64,000 nucleotides of DNA from CAADGY01 sp900696665 (lineage in GTDB: Bacteria; Acidobacteriota; Terriglobia; Bryobacterales; Bryobacteraceae). Of the stretch, positions 50,469 through 60,422 are shown piece by piece. Position numbers and translations under genes: made by a program. Under the pieces are notes generated by a model. It was not told where the DNA came from, did no database searches, and worked only from the letters and a program-made list of their open reading frames with translations. Every line of letters begins with the position of its first letter. Within the stretch, counting starts at the first letter, position 1. Location: contig JAPSFM010000004.1 of NCBI GenBank assembly GCA_035063885.1, positions 62,001 to 126,000 on the forward strand, in the 5' to 3' direction.

Positions 50469-52514
50469 CTAATTCAGTTTGCCTACCTTGGTACCGTCAT
50501 CGGCAACATCGGGGTCCGCTGGTTCCTGGGGATTCGATCCGCTACCCGATCCCGCCGCGCCGCCGCTGTTGATCTTCACCATCGTGCCCTGGATGGTGAC
50601 ACCCGCGGGACCGATGTCGATAAATCCCCCTGTGCCTTTGATGCTGACCTGCTGACCGCTTTCGAGGATGACCTTACTGCCCGCCTTCAGGTGGATTTCC
50701 GTGCCCGCTTCGACGGCCAGGATGGTGCCCACTTTCTCGTTGCGCTTGCCTCCCGCTATCAGGTGCACGTCTCCGTCCACCTTCTGCTTATGAACACCCC
50801 GGGCGTGGACGTCCTTGTTGCCTTTGACCAACTCCTTCTGGCTGCCTTCGACAATCAGGTGCCGGTCCCTTTTGACGAACTCGCGAAGGTCGTTCTTCAC
50901 GCGCAGATCCATGTCCTTTTCGGCGTGCAGGAACACCTGTTCAGAGCCTTTCAGGTCTTCAAAGCGAATCTCGTTGAAATTGGAGGGTGCTCCGCCCTTC
51001 GAACTACGGCTCTTGATCGTGCTCTGGGTGCGCTTGGCGGGCAGCGCATACGGAGGCATCTGTTCCGCGTTGTACACGCTGCCGATGATGATGGGCCGGT
51101 CGGGATTTCCTTCCAGAAAATCGACCACCACCTCCTGCCCGATTCTCGGAAGCGAAATCGCGCCCCAGTTACTCCCCGCCCAACTGGTTGCCACACGAAC
51201 CCAGCAGGAGCTGTCCGCGTTGTTCTTCCCTTCACGATCCCAATGAAACTGCACTTTCACCCGCGCGTATTCGTCCGTGTAAATCTCCTCGCCGGCAGGA
51301 CCCACCACGGTTGCGGTCTGAGTGCCGTGCACCTGGGGAACGGGCGTCAGCCGCTGCGGACGGTAGGGCAGCCCGGCTGGTATGCACTCGAAACGATTCT
51401 CGTAGATGGCGCCTGCTTCCGTCCCCGCATCTTCCGCCGAAAGTTCGTTCGCCTGGCTGAACATGTGGTCCACCGCGGTGAGGACGTACTGCCCATCGTC
51501 GTTGAAGTGCCGCTGGAGCGAGAACTTATACCCACAGACAAAATGCCTGCAGTTGCCGTTGCCCTCTATGGTCAGAGCCGGCACCGCCTCCTGTTGCATG
51601 CGGATGCTCACGGTCCGGCGGTTGTCTTCAAAGACACGTTGCACCCGGGACGGCGTTGTTCCCGAGTCGTAGCGTAACGCATATCCACCCGGGTAATCGT
51701 ACAACTCGAGCTTGTCGTTGCCCCCGACATTCAGCTTGTGGGTGGTTGCGCCGGCTTGCACGCTTTCGAGTGTCCTGGCTTCGGCATCCAGGGCCCGCCG
51801 GGGCAGCAGGAACGTATTGTCCCACAGCGTATATTTTCCGGATCGCAGCTCCTGTACTTTCTCGAAGGTATGCACACGCTCTTCGTCCCGGGCGGCGCCC
51901 GCCAACTCTTCGAAGATCACGTCTCGCTCCGGCTGAAGATCCGGATGGGATTGAGGGGTATCGGCGACCACCATTTTGTGCCCCCCGGAGGAGTGCTTGA
52001 AGAAATAGAAAATTCCTTCTTCTTCCATCAGCCTGCTTGCGAAATCGAAATCGGACTCCCGGTATTGCACACAAAAATCCCGAGGCTCATAGCGTCCGGT
52101 GAGCTCGTAGCTCACGTCGAAACCAGGGAAGATCTTCCTGAGGATGTCCGGCGCTGCCATGTTCTGAAAGATGCGCGAACGCGCGATCTTGGTCAGTAGC
52201 CACACCGACGGAACCAGAGCGGCCCGGTAACTGGTGAAGTCGACACCCCGCCCTCCCCGTGAAAAGCGCTGGACGATGCCGTTCCAATAACGCTTCCCCC
52301 GGTCGTGCGGCAACTCCAGCCCTATCGTGACCTTCTGTCCCAGAAGCTTCTCGAATTCCACTGTCTTGTGGTTCTGGGCGATGAGATCGAGTTCGAAGCT
52401 GAACAACTGTGAGATGGCTTCTCTACCTGTAAAACTCCGGAGCAGCAGTGTACTGTCCGGAAGCGGTGTCTGGATTTGAGCTGGAAGGTGAGTCTGCTTG
52501 AATTCAAGGTCCAA
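50469..52514 (-). CDS. vgrG: VgrG spike protein (TssI)
   Basis: The protein has 681 residues. The TTG at 52514 has GGAGG 6 bases upstream and gives MDLEFKQ. It has gp27-like N-terminal features (FQNMAAPDILRKIFPGF and REPRDFCVQYRESDFDFASRLMEEE-type text), the OB-fold (HWDREGKNNADSSCWVRV, SWAGSNWGAISLPRIGQEVVVDFLEGNP), and a gp5-like beta-helix (KDMDLRVKNDLREFV to GTEIHLKAGSKVILE). A Gly/Ser-rich short tail closes it with no toxin domain. It forms the puncturing spike on the Hcp tube. It sits between clpV (53-base gap) and PAAR. Confidence 0.95.
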   Translation of the reverse strand: MDLEFKQTHLPAQIQTPLPDSTLLLRSFTGREAISQLFSFELDLIAQNHKTVEFEKLLGQKVTIGLELPHDRGKRYWNGIVQRFSRGGRGVDFTSYRAALVPSVWLLTKIARSRIFQNMAAPDILRKIFPGFDVSYELTGRYEPRDFCVQYRESDFDFASRLMEEEGIFYFFKHSSGGHKMVVADTPQSHPDLQPERDVIFEELAGAARDEERVHTFEKVQELRSGKYTLWDNTFLLPRRALDAEARTLESVQAGATTHKLNVGGNDKLELYDYPGGYALRYDSGTTPSRVQRVFEDNRRTVSIRMQQEAVPALTIEGNGNCRHFVCGYKFSLQRHFNDDGQYVLTAVDHMFSQANELSAEDAGTEAGAIYENRFECIPAGLPYRPQRLTPVPQVHGTQTATVVGPAGEEIYTDEYARVKVQFHWDREGKNNADSSCWVRVATSWAGSNWGAISLPRIGQEVVVDFLEGNPDRPIIIGSVYNAEQMPPYALPAKRTQSTIKSRSSKGGAPSNFNEIRFEDLKGSEQVFLHAEKDMDLRVKNDLREFVKRDRHLIVEGSQKELVKGNKDVHARGVHKQKVDGDVHLIAGGKRNEKVGTILAVEAGTEIHLKAGSKVILESGQQVSIKGTGGFIDIGPAGVTIQGTMVKINSGGAAGSGSGSNPQEPADPDVADDGTKVGKLN

Positions 52515-52567
52515 TTCCTACCTCCGAACTGCCGGGGCGCACAAAGCGCCCCTCGGTTGAACGCGTG

Positions 52568-55231
52568 TCAGGAGTACACGAAGGAGCCGCCGTCTCCGAT
52601 CCCCACACGGATCGAACTGAGTTTTTCGCCCGCCGCCATTCTGGCAAGCAACTGTCTCGAGATTTCAGGCAAAAGCGTATTGGTGAGAATGTTGTCCACG
52701 TTACGGGCGCCACTCTCCACCTCGGTGCACCGGTTCGCCACTTCGTCGACGACGGCGTCATCATAGCCAAGGGTGATCTTGTGATTTTCCTGAATGCGGC
52801 GCTGGATCTTTCCGAGTTTCAGAACGATAATGCGCTTCATCGCCTCGTCACGAATGGGGAAGTACGGGATGATGACAAGCCGGCCGAGAAACGCGGGCTT
52901 GAAGATCTTGTTGAGTTCCGGCTTAAGTGCTTTTACCAGGCCTTCCGAATCAGGCATCGTTTCCGGATCCGCCGTCAGCTTCATCAACGTATCGGTGCCG
53001 GCGTTCGATGTCAGAATAATAATCGTGTTTTTGAAATCGATCTCGCGGCCCTCGCCATCTTCCATCATTCCCTTGTCGAAGACCTGAAAGAAAAGCTCCA
53101 GTACGTCCGGGTGCGCCTTTTCTACTTCGTCCAGCAGCACCACGGAATAGGGACGCCTCCGGACCGCTTCCGTCAGTACGCCGCCTTCTCCATAGCCGAC
53201 ATATCCGGGGGGCGAACCTTTCAGAGTGGATACGGTGTGCGCCTCCTGGAACTCCGACATGTTGATGGTCACCAGATTTCTTTCCCCTCCATACAGCAGG
53301 TCGGCCAGAGCCAGCGCCGTCTCCGTTTTGCCGACACCGCTGGGTCCCACCAGAAGGAAAACACCGATGGGCTTGTTGGGGTCCTCCAGCCGCGCGCGCG
53401 AGGTCCGTATGCGCTGGCTGATGGCATCCAGCGCGTGTCCCTGTCCAATCACCCGCGAGCCGAGGTGAGTTGGCAGTTCCAGCACGGTCGAGATTTCGTC
53501 TTTCATCATCTTCCCGACCGGGATACCGGTCCACGCCGAGATCACCTCACCCACGATGTGCGAGTCCACGCAAACCCGCATCAACGGCGCTTCGCCTTGC
53601 AGTGCGTCCAGTTCCGTGTTGAGCAGGGCCAATTCAGACCGCAGCGCCTCCGGATCTTTCGCCGGCTGCGCTGCCGCTCCACCGCCGTCGGACGATTGCG
53701 CCCCCCCGGGCGACCCTTCCAGTTCCAACCTGATTTTACGAACGCGCTCCACCAGGTCCTTTTCCTTTTCATAGCGCTGTTCGAGACTCGCCAGGCGCTG
53801 TTGAGTTTCGGCTTGCTTTCTGGCGATCTCTTCGAGGCGCTCGGCATGATCCGCTCCCACGGCGGCCTCACGCCGCAGTACCCGTTCTTGCACGATCAGG
53901 TCGTCGATCTGCCGGTGTGCATCCTCGATCGCCGCCGGAATGGAATTCTGGCCCAGGGCCAGGCGGGCACACGCGGTATCGAGCACGCTAACGGCTTTGT
54001 CGGGTAACTGGCGTCCGGCAAGATACCGGTGTGAGAACTTCACGGCGCTGGCGAGCCCTTCATCCAGAATCCGGACACCGTGATGTGCTTCGAGGTTCGA
54101 AGCAATGCCGCGCAGCATTACCATACACTGCGCTTCCGTCGGTTCTTCTACTTTCACGACCTGGAACCGGCGGGCGAGAGCTGCGTCCTTCTCGAAGAAT
54201 TTCTTGTACTCGGACCAGGTGGTGGCCGCGATCGTCCGCAACTCACCTCGCGCCAGGGCCGGTTTCAAAAGATTGGCCGCATCGTTCTGACCGGCCTGCC
54301 CGCCCGCGCCGATCATCGTGTGCGCTTCATCGATAAATAGGATGATCGGTGTCGGGGACGCCTTTACTTCCTCGATCAATCCTTTCAGCCGGTTTTCGAA
54401 TTCGCCTTTGATGCCCGCGCCGGCTTGCAGTAGCGCCAGGTCGAGGGTGCGCAAAATGACGTTCTTGAGAGAAGGTGGCACATCCCCCTGCGCAATGCGA
54501 ATAGCGAATCCCTCCACCACGGCCGTTTTTCCTACGCCCGCCTCTCCCGTCAAAATGGGGTTGTTCTGCCGGCGCCGCATCAGGATGTCGATCACCTGGC
54601 GGATTTCGAAATCCCTGCCTAAAACGGGATCGATCTTCCCGGCCCGGGCGCGGGCGGTCAAATCGACCGTATACTGATCGAGGTTTGGGGTCTTACCGCC
54701 GGCCGCGCGCACCTGTTCAGGGCTTCTCGCATCCGCCGGAGCCGCACCGGCCGCCCCTTCATGCGAGCCGGACACAATGCTCAGGAATTCTTTGCGCAGT
54801 GCATCGGTCTGGATCTTTTGCAGCTCTTTACTGACCTCCCGAACGATGCGGGCCAATTCCTCATTGGTCAACATCGCCAGTACTGTAAGGCCGGTGCGGA
54901 CCTCGGCCCAGCCGAAATCCACCGACGCCAGCAGCCAGGCGTCCGTCATCATCTTGAGCACCGAAGGGCTCAGAGACGGCGTTCGCGCGTTTCCGGATTT
55001 CAATTTATCCAGCGAACGTGTCAACTCTGCATTCAAGCGCGAGGCGTCCACGCCGAAGTGACGGAAAATGCGCGCCGCGTCACCGTCCGTCTGATCCAGT
55101 AATTTCGTCAGGTAATGTTCCAGCTCGATGTCATAGTGTGTGCGCGAAAGGCACAGCCCGGCCGCCCCCTCCAGCGCGCTTCGGGTAGCATCGTTCAATT
55201 TCCCGATCAATGATTTCAGATTGACGCTCAT
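52568..55231 (-). CDS. clpV: ClpV AAA+ ATPase (TssH) of the T6SS
   Basis: The protein has 887 residues from the ATG at 55231 (AGGAG 6 bases upstream). A Clp-N-type domain is at 1-160. The first AAA domain carries LTGEAGVGKTAVVEG and the second VGPSGVGKTETALAL. Between them is a ClpB-like coiled-coil insert (RREAAVGADHAERLEEIARK) longer than the bacteriophage-type hinge. PPGYVGYGEGG and the Walker B VVLLDEVEKAHPD are intact. It extracts and recycles contracted TssB/TssC sheath. The tagJ gene in the same operon fits a ClpV-cofactor type system. Confidence 0.95.
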   Translation of the reverse strand: MSVNLKSLIGKLNDATRSALEGAAGLCLSRTHYDIELEHYLTKLLDQTDGDAARIFRHFGVDASRLNAELTRSLDKLKSGNARTPSLSPSVLKMMTDAWLLASVDFGWAEVRTGLTVLAMLTNEELARIVREVSKELQKIQTDALRKEFLSIVSGSHEGAAGAAPADARSPEQVRAAGGKTPNLDQYTVDLTARARAGKIDPVLGRDFEIRQVIDILMRRRQNNPILTGEAGVGKTAVVEGFAIRIAQGDVPPSLKNVILRTLDLALLQAGAGIKGEFENRLKGLIEEVKASPTPIILFIDEAHTMIGAGGQAGQNDAANLLKPALARGELRTIAATTWSEYKKFFEKDAALARRFQVVKVEEPTEAQCMVMLRGIASNLEAHHGVRILDEGLASAVKFSHRYLAGRQLPDKAVSVLDTACARLALGQNSIPAAIEDAHRQIDDLIVQERVLRREAAVGADHAERLEEIARKQAETQQRLASLEQRYEKEKDLVERVRKIRLELEGSPGGAQSSDGGGAAAQPAKDPEALRSELALLNTELDALQGEAPLMRVCVDSHIVGEVISAWTGIPVGKMMKDEISTVLELPTHLGSRVIGQGHALDAISQRIRTSRARLEDPNKPIGVFLLVGPSGVGKTETALALADLLYGGERNLVTINMSEFQEAHTVSTLKGSPPGYVGYGEGGVLTEAVRRRPYSVVLLDEVEKAHPDVLELFFQVFDKGMMEDGEGREIDFKNTIIILTSNAGTDTLMKLTADPETMPDSEGLVKALKPELNKIFKPAFLGRLVIIPYFPIRDEAMKRIIVLKLGKIQRRIQENHKITLGYDDAVVDEVANRCTEVESGARNVDNILTNTLLPEISRQLLARMAAGEKLSSIRVGIGDGGSFVYS

Positions 55232-55247
55232 CAATATCTCCTTCCGC

Positions 55248-56282
55248 TCACATCTTCAGAATTGTTTCATCGGGGTCGCGCTCCATGGGCGCGGACGCTG
55301 CCCAGGTGATCCACCCCAACAGAGGACCGCTCTCACCGCTGGCGCCGAGTTCGCACTGCGGCACCTCCGCCCGTTCGAGAACCAGTTGGATCTCGAAGTC
55401 CAGACCATCGTTTGAGTAAAATCGCGTCAGGGCGCGCAAGGCGTCGTACGCGCTCCCGTTCGGCAGAAACTCCAGGTAGCGCGCAAGCGGCAGCGGGCCA
55501 AGGCGGAGCCGCACGGCCGATTGCGGATCCCAGACTTCATGACCCACCACCGCTCCCACACCCAACTGCTCGGAATGCGTCCGGCGGTCCTGGAATCGCG
55601 TCTGCGTCGACCGGTCCAGCGGATACCAACCGCCGGCAAACTGCTCCACTTCCACGGGCACATCGAAGTAGTCCCCGATCAATTGTTTGAGGCCCACGGC
55701 CGAACGCGGCTGGAGTGCGAGCAGTCCGGAATAGTAAATCAGCGAATCGTCCGCAACGGCCTGCCGGTTTTGCAGTCCTTTACTACCCAGGCCAATCAGG
55801 TCGAGCAGATACCGCGAAAACCGGTCACGCTCACCGCGTTCATAGGTAACGTAAAAGCGGTACTTCTCCCACGCCTGGTAGAACAGCGAGGTAATGCGGT
55901 GGTTGAAAATATCGAGGAACGCGAGCAGGGCGGTATCTCCCGCACGTTTCCTTTCGAGCAGCAGTTCCGTGTAGTAGAGCGGCAACACTCCCAATGGACC
56001 GGTAAGCCCCATGAAATTGACGATCATGCTCGGCTGTCCGCTACCTTCCCACTCGAGCGCCTGAATCTGGCTGGCGGGAAACGCCATCGACGGGTTCGCG
56101 CCAATGCGCACCGCTTCGGTCGCAGGCGGCGTAAATCGCCCCACCGGCGCGCGGCCGGGCTGAAGCCGCTTCAACAACCGCATTGCCTGAAAGAATTCGA
56201 AACGGTAGGGCTCCCGCCGAAGCAGGTCTTCTACCGGCGATTCCCTCAAACGAGAATTTTCCGTCCGGCCCGCGGTGGCCAC
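55248..56282 (-). CDS. tssG: T6SS baseplate protein TssG
   Basis: The 344-residue protein starts from a GTG and overlaps the tssF end by 37 bases. TssG (ImpH) features are FEFFQAMRLLKRLQPG at the start, NFMGLTGPLGVLPLYYTELL, then AFLDIFNHRITSLFYQAWEKYR, and a C-terminal LGPLPLARYLEFLPNG. It forms the baseplate wedge with TssE, TssF and TssK. Its tandem overlap with tssF suggests stoichiometric synthesis. Confidence 0.93.
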   Translation of the reverse strand: MATAGRTENSRLRESPVEDLLRREPYRFEFFQAMRLLKRLQPGRAPVGRFTPPATEAVRIGANPSMAFPASQIQALEWEGSGQPSMIVNFMGLTGPLGVLPLYYTELLLERKRAGDTALLAFLDIFNHRITSLFYQAWEKYRFYVTYERGERDRFSRYLLDLIGLGSKGLQNRQAVADDSLIYYSGLLALQPRSAVGLKQLIGDYFDVPVEVEQFAGGWYPLDRSTQTRFQDRRTHSEQLGVGAVVGHEVWDPQSAVRLRLGPLPLARYLEFLPNGSAYDALRALTRFYSNDGLDFEIQLVLERAEVPQCELGASGESGPLLGWITWAASAPMERDPDETILKM

Positions 56283-58090
56283 TCCCTCAGATTCTCCCTT
56301 CGCTGTCTGGTCCGCGCAACCAACTGGCTAAAGCTGTTGATGGAAACATACAGCCCCAGAAAATGTTCCAACACGCTCGCAAACAGGTATACGCCGCCGC
56401 CGGCGAACTGCTCTTCATCGAACTCGATTTCGCATCGCGTCCCGCGCACAAAAGCAACGCCGTTCTCCGAAATGACACGAGCGAAATGGCGTCTGCTCGA
56501 CAGGCTCACAATACCGGCGATCTGCTTTTCGAGAAACCCCGATCCGGTGAACTCATAAAGCCGCAGAATCTCCTGCAGCGCCTCCTTCCCTTCGTCCACA
56601 AGGGAAAGATAGTTCAGAGACAGATGCGAAATCAGCCTCCACAGCGCTCCCTTGCCGAGCGGCGGCCGCACTGTCGGGGTCGGTTTCCGCAGTGCCACCA
56701 CGCGGCGGACCGGCGTCAGTCCCTCCGGCTCGAAATCCCCCGATGCCTCATTCCCGAAAGGCAACCGGAATGGCAGATCCCTGTTTGTACACGTACATCG
56801 CACCGTGAGGGTATCGAGCTCCGGCCGTGAGGTCCGCCCGGAAAGATCCACGAGAGACAGGCTCACTTCAGTGCCGGCGTCGTTCGGACGCGTAGAGGCG
56901 CGCCGCTTAGCGTGCCAGAAGGTCCGTTTCCTGTCGCGCACCCGGGAGTGCCGGAAAGAATAAAACGGATCGTAGGTGACGGTATCGCCGGTCTGCGGGT
57001 CGGAGCTGAGCACCTCATCAATGGAGAAAACTTCCATGGCCGTCCGGCGGCGCACGTCGGGAATCACATCGTATTCCGGCTTCATCTGAGTCAGCAGAAT
57101 CGGCTCGGCCGTTTGTCCGAACAAATTGACGATCGGACTGCATCCCAAACGAATGGTCCTCTGCGTCACGCCCTGTTCCAGCATCTGCTGCCTGTCGGGA
57201 CGCTCAAACTGCGATATCAGAAAAAGGATCTCAATTCCCTGTTCGAACTGCGAAGGCGCCAATTGTTCCAGTTGAGTGATGTCCAGAAAAAAGAACTTCT
57301 CAGGAAAACTGAAATACTCCTGCAACAGACGGTAACCGATGAAAGATCGCCTTACACCGGGCATCAACCCTTCGTCTTCGGCAAATCCGACGGGACGTAA
57401 TGCTTCAGGCTGCAACGAAACCGGTTTTTTGCGGCTTTCGGCGTTCACGTCCCGGATGAGAATCTGGAGGCAATTGCAGTTCAACAGTTCATAGAGGTGG
57501 CTGATGAGATTGCTTTCGCCGTTCAAGTAAATCCGGAGCTTGGGAATCTCCAGCAGGTTGAACTTGATGTCGGGAGGGCATCGCAACTCGATACGCAGGC
57601 AGGCGGCGGCGCCCGGATACTTCAAAGCCGGTTGCAGACGGTCCGGCGTCTTCCATTGCGCATCCGTGACGGCAATGGGCCATAGCACCGTGTCGTAACA
57701 GGTTTGAAACTTGCACGGAAACCCATCCACCGGTTTCGAATAGAGGACCGTCCCGCGCGGAACCGGCAGGCCGCTGGACAAGCCGCCCTGCTCGGGGTCC
57801 ACGTGAAACTCGGCGATAGACATCGATGGCACCGGCCTCACGAAATGGGGATAGAGCACACTGAGAAGCGCGTCCGTGATCTCGGGAAACTCATCATCGA
57901 TTTTCAGATGAACCCGGCCGGCGAGGAATGCGAATGCCTCAAGCATCCGCTCGACGTGCGGATCGTCGCACTGCGTGGGCTCGAGCAACAGCCGCGATGC
58001 GATCTTGGGATATTTCTGTGCGAACTCCGCGCCCATCTGGCGCAAGAAAATCAGTTCGCGCTCGTAATAATCGAGCAGGTCATCACGCAC
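56246..58090 (-). CDS. tssF: T6SS baseplate protein TssF
   Basis: The protein has 614 residues from a GTG, with an 8-base overlap with tssE. The hallmark beginning is DLLDYYERELIFLRQMGAEF, then QCDDPHVERMLEAFAFLAGR and FPEITDALLSVLYPHFVRP. The C-terminal region YEFTGSGFLEKQIAGI and VYLFASVLEHFLGLYVSIN is typical of VasA/ImpG-type proteins. It is the largest wedge component of the T6SS baseplate. The overlap continues into tssG. Confidence 0.94.
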   Translation of the reverse strand: MRDDLLDYYERELIFLRQMGAEFAQKYPKIASRLLLEPTQCDDPHVERMLEAFAFLAGRVHLKIDDEFPEITDALLSVLYPHFVRPVPSMSIAEFHVDPEQGGLSSGLPVPRGTVLYSKPVDGFPCKFQTCYDTVLWPIAVTDAQWKTPDRLQPALKYPGAAACLRIELRCPPDIKFNLLEIPKLRIYLNGESNLISHLYELLNCNCLQILIRDVNAESRKKPVSLQPEALRPVGFAEDEGLMPGVRRSFIGYRLLQEYFSFPEKFFFLDITQLEQLAPSQFEQGIEILFLISQFERPDRQQMLEQGVTQRTIRLGCSPIVNLFGQTAEPILLTQMKPEYDVIPDVRRRTAMEVFSIDEVLSSDPQTGDTVTYDPFYSFRHSRVRDRKRTFWHAKRRASTRPNDAGTEVSLSLVDLSGRTSRPELDTLTVRCTCTNRDLPFRLPFGNEASGDFEPEGLTPVRRVVALRKPTPTVRPPLGKGALWRLISHLSLNYLSLVDEGKEALQEILRLYEFTGSGFLEKQIAGIVSLSSRRHFARVISENGVAFVRGTRCEIEFDEEQFAGGGVYLFASVLEHFLGLYVSINSFSQLVARTRQRRENLREWPPRAGRKILV

Positions 58091-58577
58091 CGGACTCTCC
58101 CTTTACGCGGTACGAGCCGCTGGTGAGCTCCAGCAGCGTATCGAACGTAACACGCTCTGCTACCGGATCCATCGCCAGCATTCCCTCAATCTGAAAGCGA
58201 AGCGCCCGCAAGCCGGAGCCGGGGCTTTCCATTCGCACTCTTACCGCTTTCAGGCGCGGCTCAAACTCCTTGATGGCGTTTTCTAGTAGCCAGGCCAGCC
58301 GGTTCTGATCCTTGGTCGAGTTCAGGCTGAAGGATGTGATATCGGGCAAGCCGTAGACGTATAGCGAGTGCACAAGTTCACTCGCGGCATCGGGCGCCGC
58401 CTCCGGATTCCTGCGCGTGTTCAGGAGCCACTCGAGATCCCGCCGGACCGCCGCTTTGAGCTGGCGTACGGACTGCGGGCGCGTGGGGGGCCGCTCCGCC
58501 TGTGAATCAGGTTCCCGATCGATCAACCTGTCCAGTACTGATTGTGTGATTGCGGTTCCGGTTTCCCCTCTCGCCAT
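58083..58577 (-). CDS. tssE: T6SS gp25-like baseplate protein TssE
   Basis: The protein has 164 residues. The gp25/LysM-like core is seen as VRRDLEWLLNTRRN, SLYVYGLPDITSF and the basic strand IKEFEPRLKAVRVRM. A front portion with Pro/Arg-rich text (about 15-40) extends it slightly. It recruits the sheath to the baseplate in the T6SS. Gene order tssA-tssE-tssF-tssG with short gaps or overlaps is standard. Confidence 0.92.
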   Translation of the reverse strand: MARGETGTAITQSVLDRLIDREPDSQAERPPTRPQSVRQLKAAVRRDLEWLLNTRRNPEAAPDAASELVHSLYVYGLPDITSFSLNSTKDQNRLAWLLENAIKEFEPRLKAVRVRMESPGSGLRALRFQIEGMLAMDPVAERVTFDTLLELTSGSYRVKGESGA

Positions 58578-58580
58578 CGC

Positions 58581-60419
58581 TTACCCCGTGCACGAAAGGG
58601 CCTGCATCGGATCCAGGCGGCAGATTCGCGCATAAATCTTGCGCCGCTCCGGTGAATCCGGCGCGATCTTGTCGATGCAGCGGCAGAGCAACGCGAGAGA
58701 GTGAGCCACCACCTCCGGCGCCTCCCACTCCTCCAGCCGGTGCTCGTCGATTTCGGCTGAAATCTCTTCCAGAATCGGGAGCGCCACCTGCTCGTAGCCG
58801 GTGCTCATACAAACCTGCGCAAGCTGTACCTTGCGCTGGAAGCGGCCACGGCCGGATTGTTCCTGCGCCGCTTCACGCATCAGGATCTCGATCGCCTCCT
58901 GCACGTGCCCGTTGTGAACGGCCTGCATGGCGATCTCAAACGCGTCGGGCGGTTCCGGACCCTCCTCCTCCGTGGATTCCTCCGTGCCGGACCGTACCGC
59001 GGTGGCTGTCATTGCAGTGGGAAGACGGTTGGGAGACACGGGTACGATCTCTCCGCGGAGCCACTGCTGCGTCTCCGGATTAGCCACGGGCGTGTCATCC
59101 ATCAACGTCATTTCGGGCAGGTGAGGATAATCGGCGAGCAACTCCCGGAGCGACGCCTTCACCGCCGCCGAGATGCGATCGTAGTAGCTCCCCAATTCCT
59201 GGCACGCACGCACGACATAACGCTGCAGGTCCAGCCAGCCCCGGCCACAGGGCATGGCCATCGCCTCTTCGGCGGCATTGAGCACCGCTTCCCAATTTCC
59301 TTCGAGCGAAGCCTGCTTGATGCGCTGCCGCATTTCTGTCGCCGGTGGAACCAGTAAAGCCGTGTCGATAGTCTCCGAAGTTCGCAACTCGCCCCAGCGC
59401 AGCCCCCGGATCATCAGATAGGGGACCGGATCGTAGGCGTCCTGCTGGCGCAGAAACCGCGCGGCGGCTGTCACACGATCCACCGCATCGCCACGGTCCA
59501 CCGGTTCGATACTCGTCACCTGTTTGGCAGCCCGGACGTGAGTGCGTGCGGGCGCAGCCGCGGCCTCTGAGCTGCTCTCGCCGGCGGTTACCGTTTCTTC
59601 GATGTAGGAAGGCTCCTCCGGCTGCTCCTCCACGGCGGGCTCGTCGTCCGGCTCCACCTCGCGCTTTTTCTGAAGCAGGATACGGACCGTATTCTGGAAT
59701 TCCTCGATAGCAGTCTTCAATCTGCCGTAACCCGGCGCGACATCGCCAAATTTCTCATCGCCCAACACAGACAGCTCTTCCAGAAGAACGAGTGTGGCTT
59801 CAAGTTCTTCGCTGGTCTTTGCGTAAAATTCTTTCGGTGTCGCGGCGAACGCCTTGTCGAACTCCTCCGGAGCTACCTTGCCATCGGCGATCTTCAAAGC
59901 GCGGGCTTCCAACTTGGCTGAATCACCCTCGCACGTCTCCTCATAACCAACGGCGCGGGAATCCTTGTAGCTATACCAGTCGTACCCGCTTTTGGTCAGG
60001 GGCGCCCTACGCACCGCCTCATCCAGCTTCGTTCCAATCCACTCGAGAGGTACGGCGCGCATCTCCGGATCGCCGTCTTCAAGTTCCGGATACAGGTGGT
60101 CCCAGAAATTCTCCAGCAGGCTCTTGATGAGTTGAAGGCCCGAACGGAGCCCGCCAATGCCCTCACGCTTCAGAAGCGCTTCCGTCAACCACGCGGCCAG
60201 TTGCAGATCTTTGCTCTTGGTCGCAATGGCATCGCCGGCCAGCTTGATGACGGTGGGGTAGTCAGCTACTTTGCGCTCACGCTGCCATTCGCCCTGAGGC
60301 GCGTCGTCCTCTTCGCGCCTCGCTTCTTTGATCTTGTCGACAATGGTCGAATAGCGAAGGTTCTCACCGCCCGGATTAGCGCCCGGAATCGGCGTCAACA
60401 GATCGTCCCTCAAAGGCAT
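58581..60419 (-). CDS. tssA: T6SS TssA (ImpA-type) assembly protein
   Basis: The protein has 612 residues. The ImpA N-terminal domain is evident: LLTPIPGANPGGENLRYS, then LAAWLTEALLKREGIGGLRSGL and FWDHLYPELEDGDPEMR. A mid-region rich in Glu (about 255-290, EEQPEEPSYIEE) links to a C-terminal domain with ALLVPPATEMRQRIKQAS, RYVVRACQELGS and a helical end (EIAMQAVHNGHVQEAIEILMRE). Such TssA proteins prime tube and sheath polymerisation and may cap it. The gene lies between tagJ and tssE with 3-base gaps. Confidence 0.92.
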   Translation of the reverse strand: MPLRDDLLTPIPGANPGGENLRYSTIVDKIKEARREEDDAPQGEWQRERKVADYPTVIKLAGDAIATKSKDLQLAAWLTEALLKREGIGGLRSGLQLIKSLLENFWDHLYPELEDGDPEMRAVPLEWIGTKLDEAVRRAPLTKSGYDWYSYKDSRAVGYEETCEGDSAKLEARALKIADGKVAPEEFDKAFAATPKEFYAKTSEELEATLVLLEELSVLGDEKFGDVAPGYGRLKTAIEEFQNTVRILLQKKREVEPDDEPAVEEQPEEPSYIEETVTAGESSSEAAAAPARTHVRAAKQVTSIEPVDRGDAVDRVTAAARFLRQQDAYDPVPYLMIRGLRWGELRTSETIDTALLVPPATEMRQRIKQASLEGNWEAVLNAAEEAMAMPCGRGWLDLQRYVVRACQELGSYYDRISAAVKASLRELLADYPHLPEMTLMDDTPVANPETQQWLRGEIVPVSPNRLPTAMTATAVRSGTEESTEEEGPEPPDAFEIAMQAVHNGHVQEAIEILMREAAQEQSGRGRFQRKVQLAQVCMSTGYEQVALPILEEISAEIDEHRLEEWEAPEVVAHSLALLCRCIDKIAPDSPERRKIYARICRLDPMQALSCTG

Positions 60420-60422
60420 TTT

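Noticed and set aside
50316..51677. 453-codon plus-strand frame opposite vgrG
   Set aside because: Antisense shadow of vgrG and PAAR genes with no recognisable motif.
52565..54007. 480-codon plus-strand frame opposite clpV
   Set aside because: Antisense shadow rich in Arg/His/Gln; clpV is certain on the other strand.
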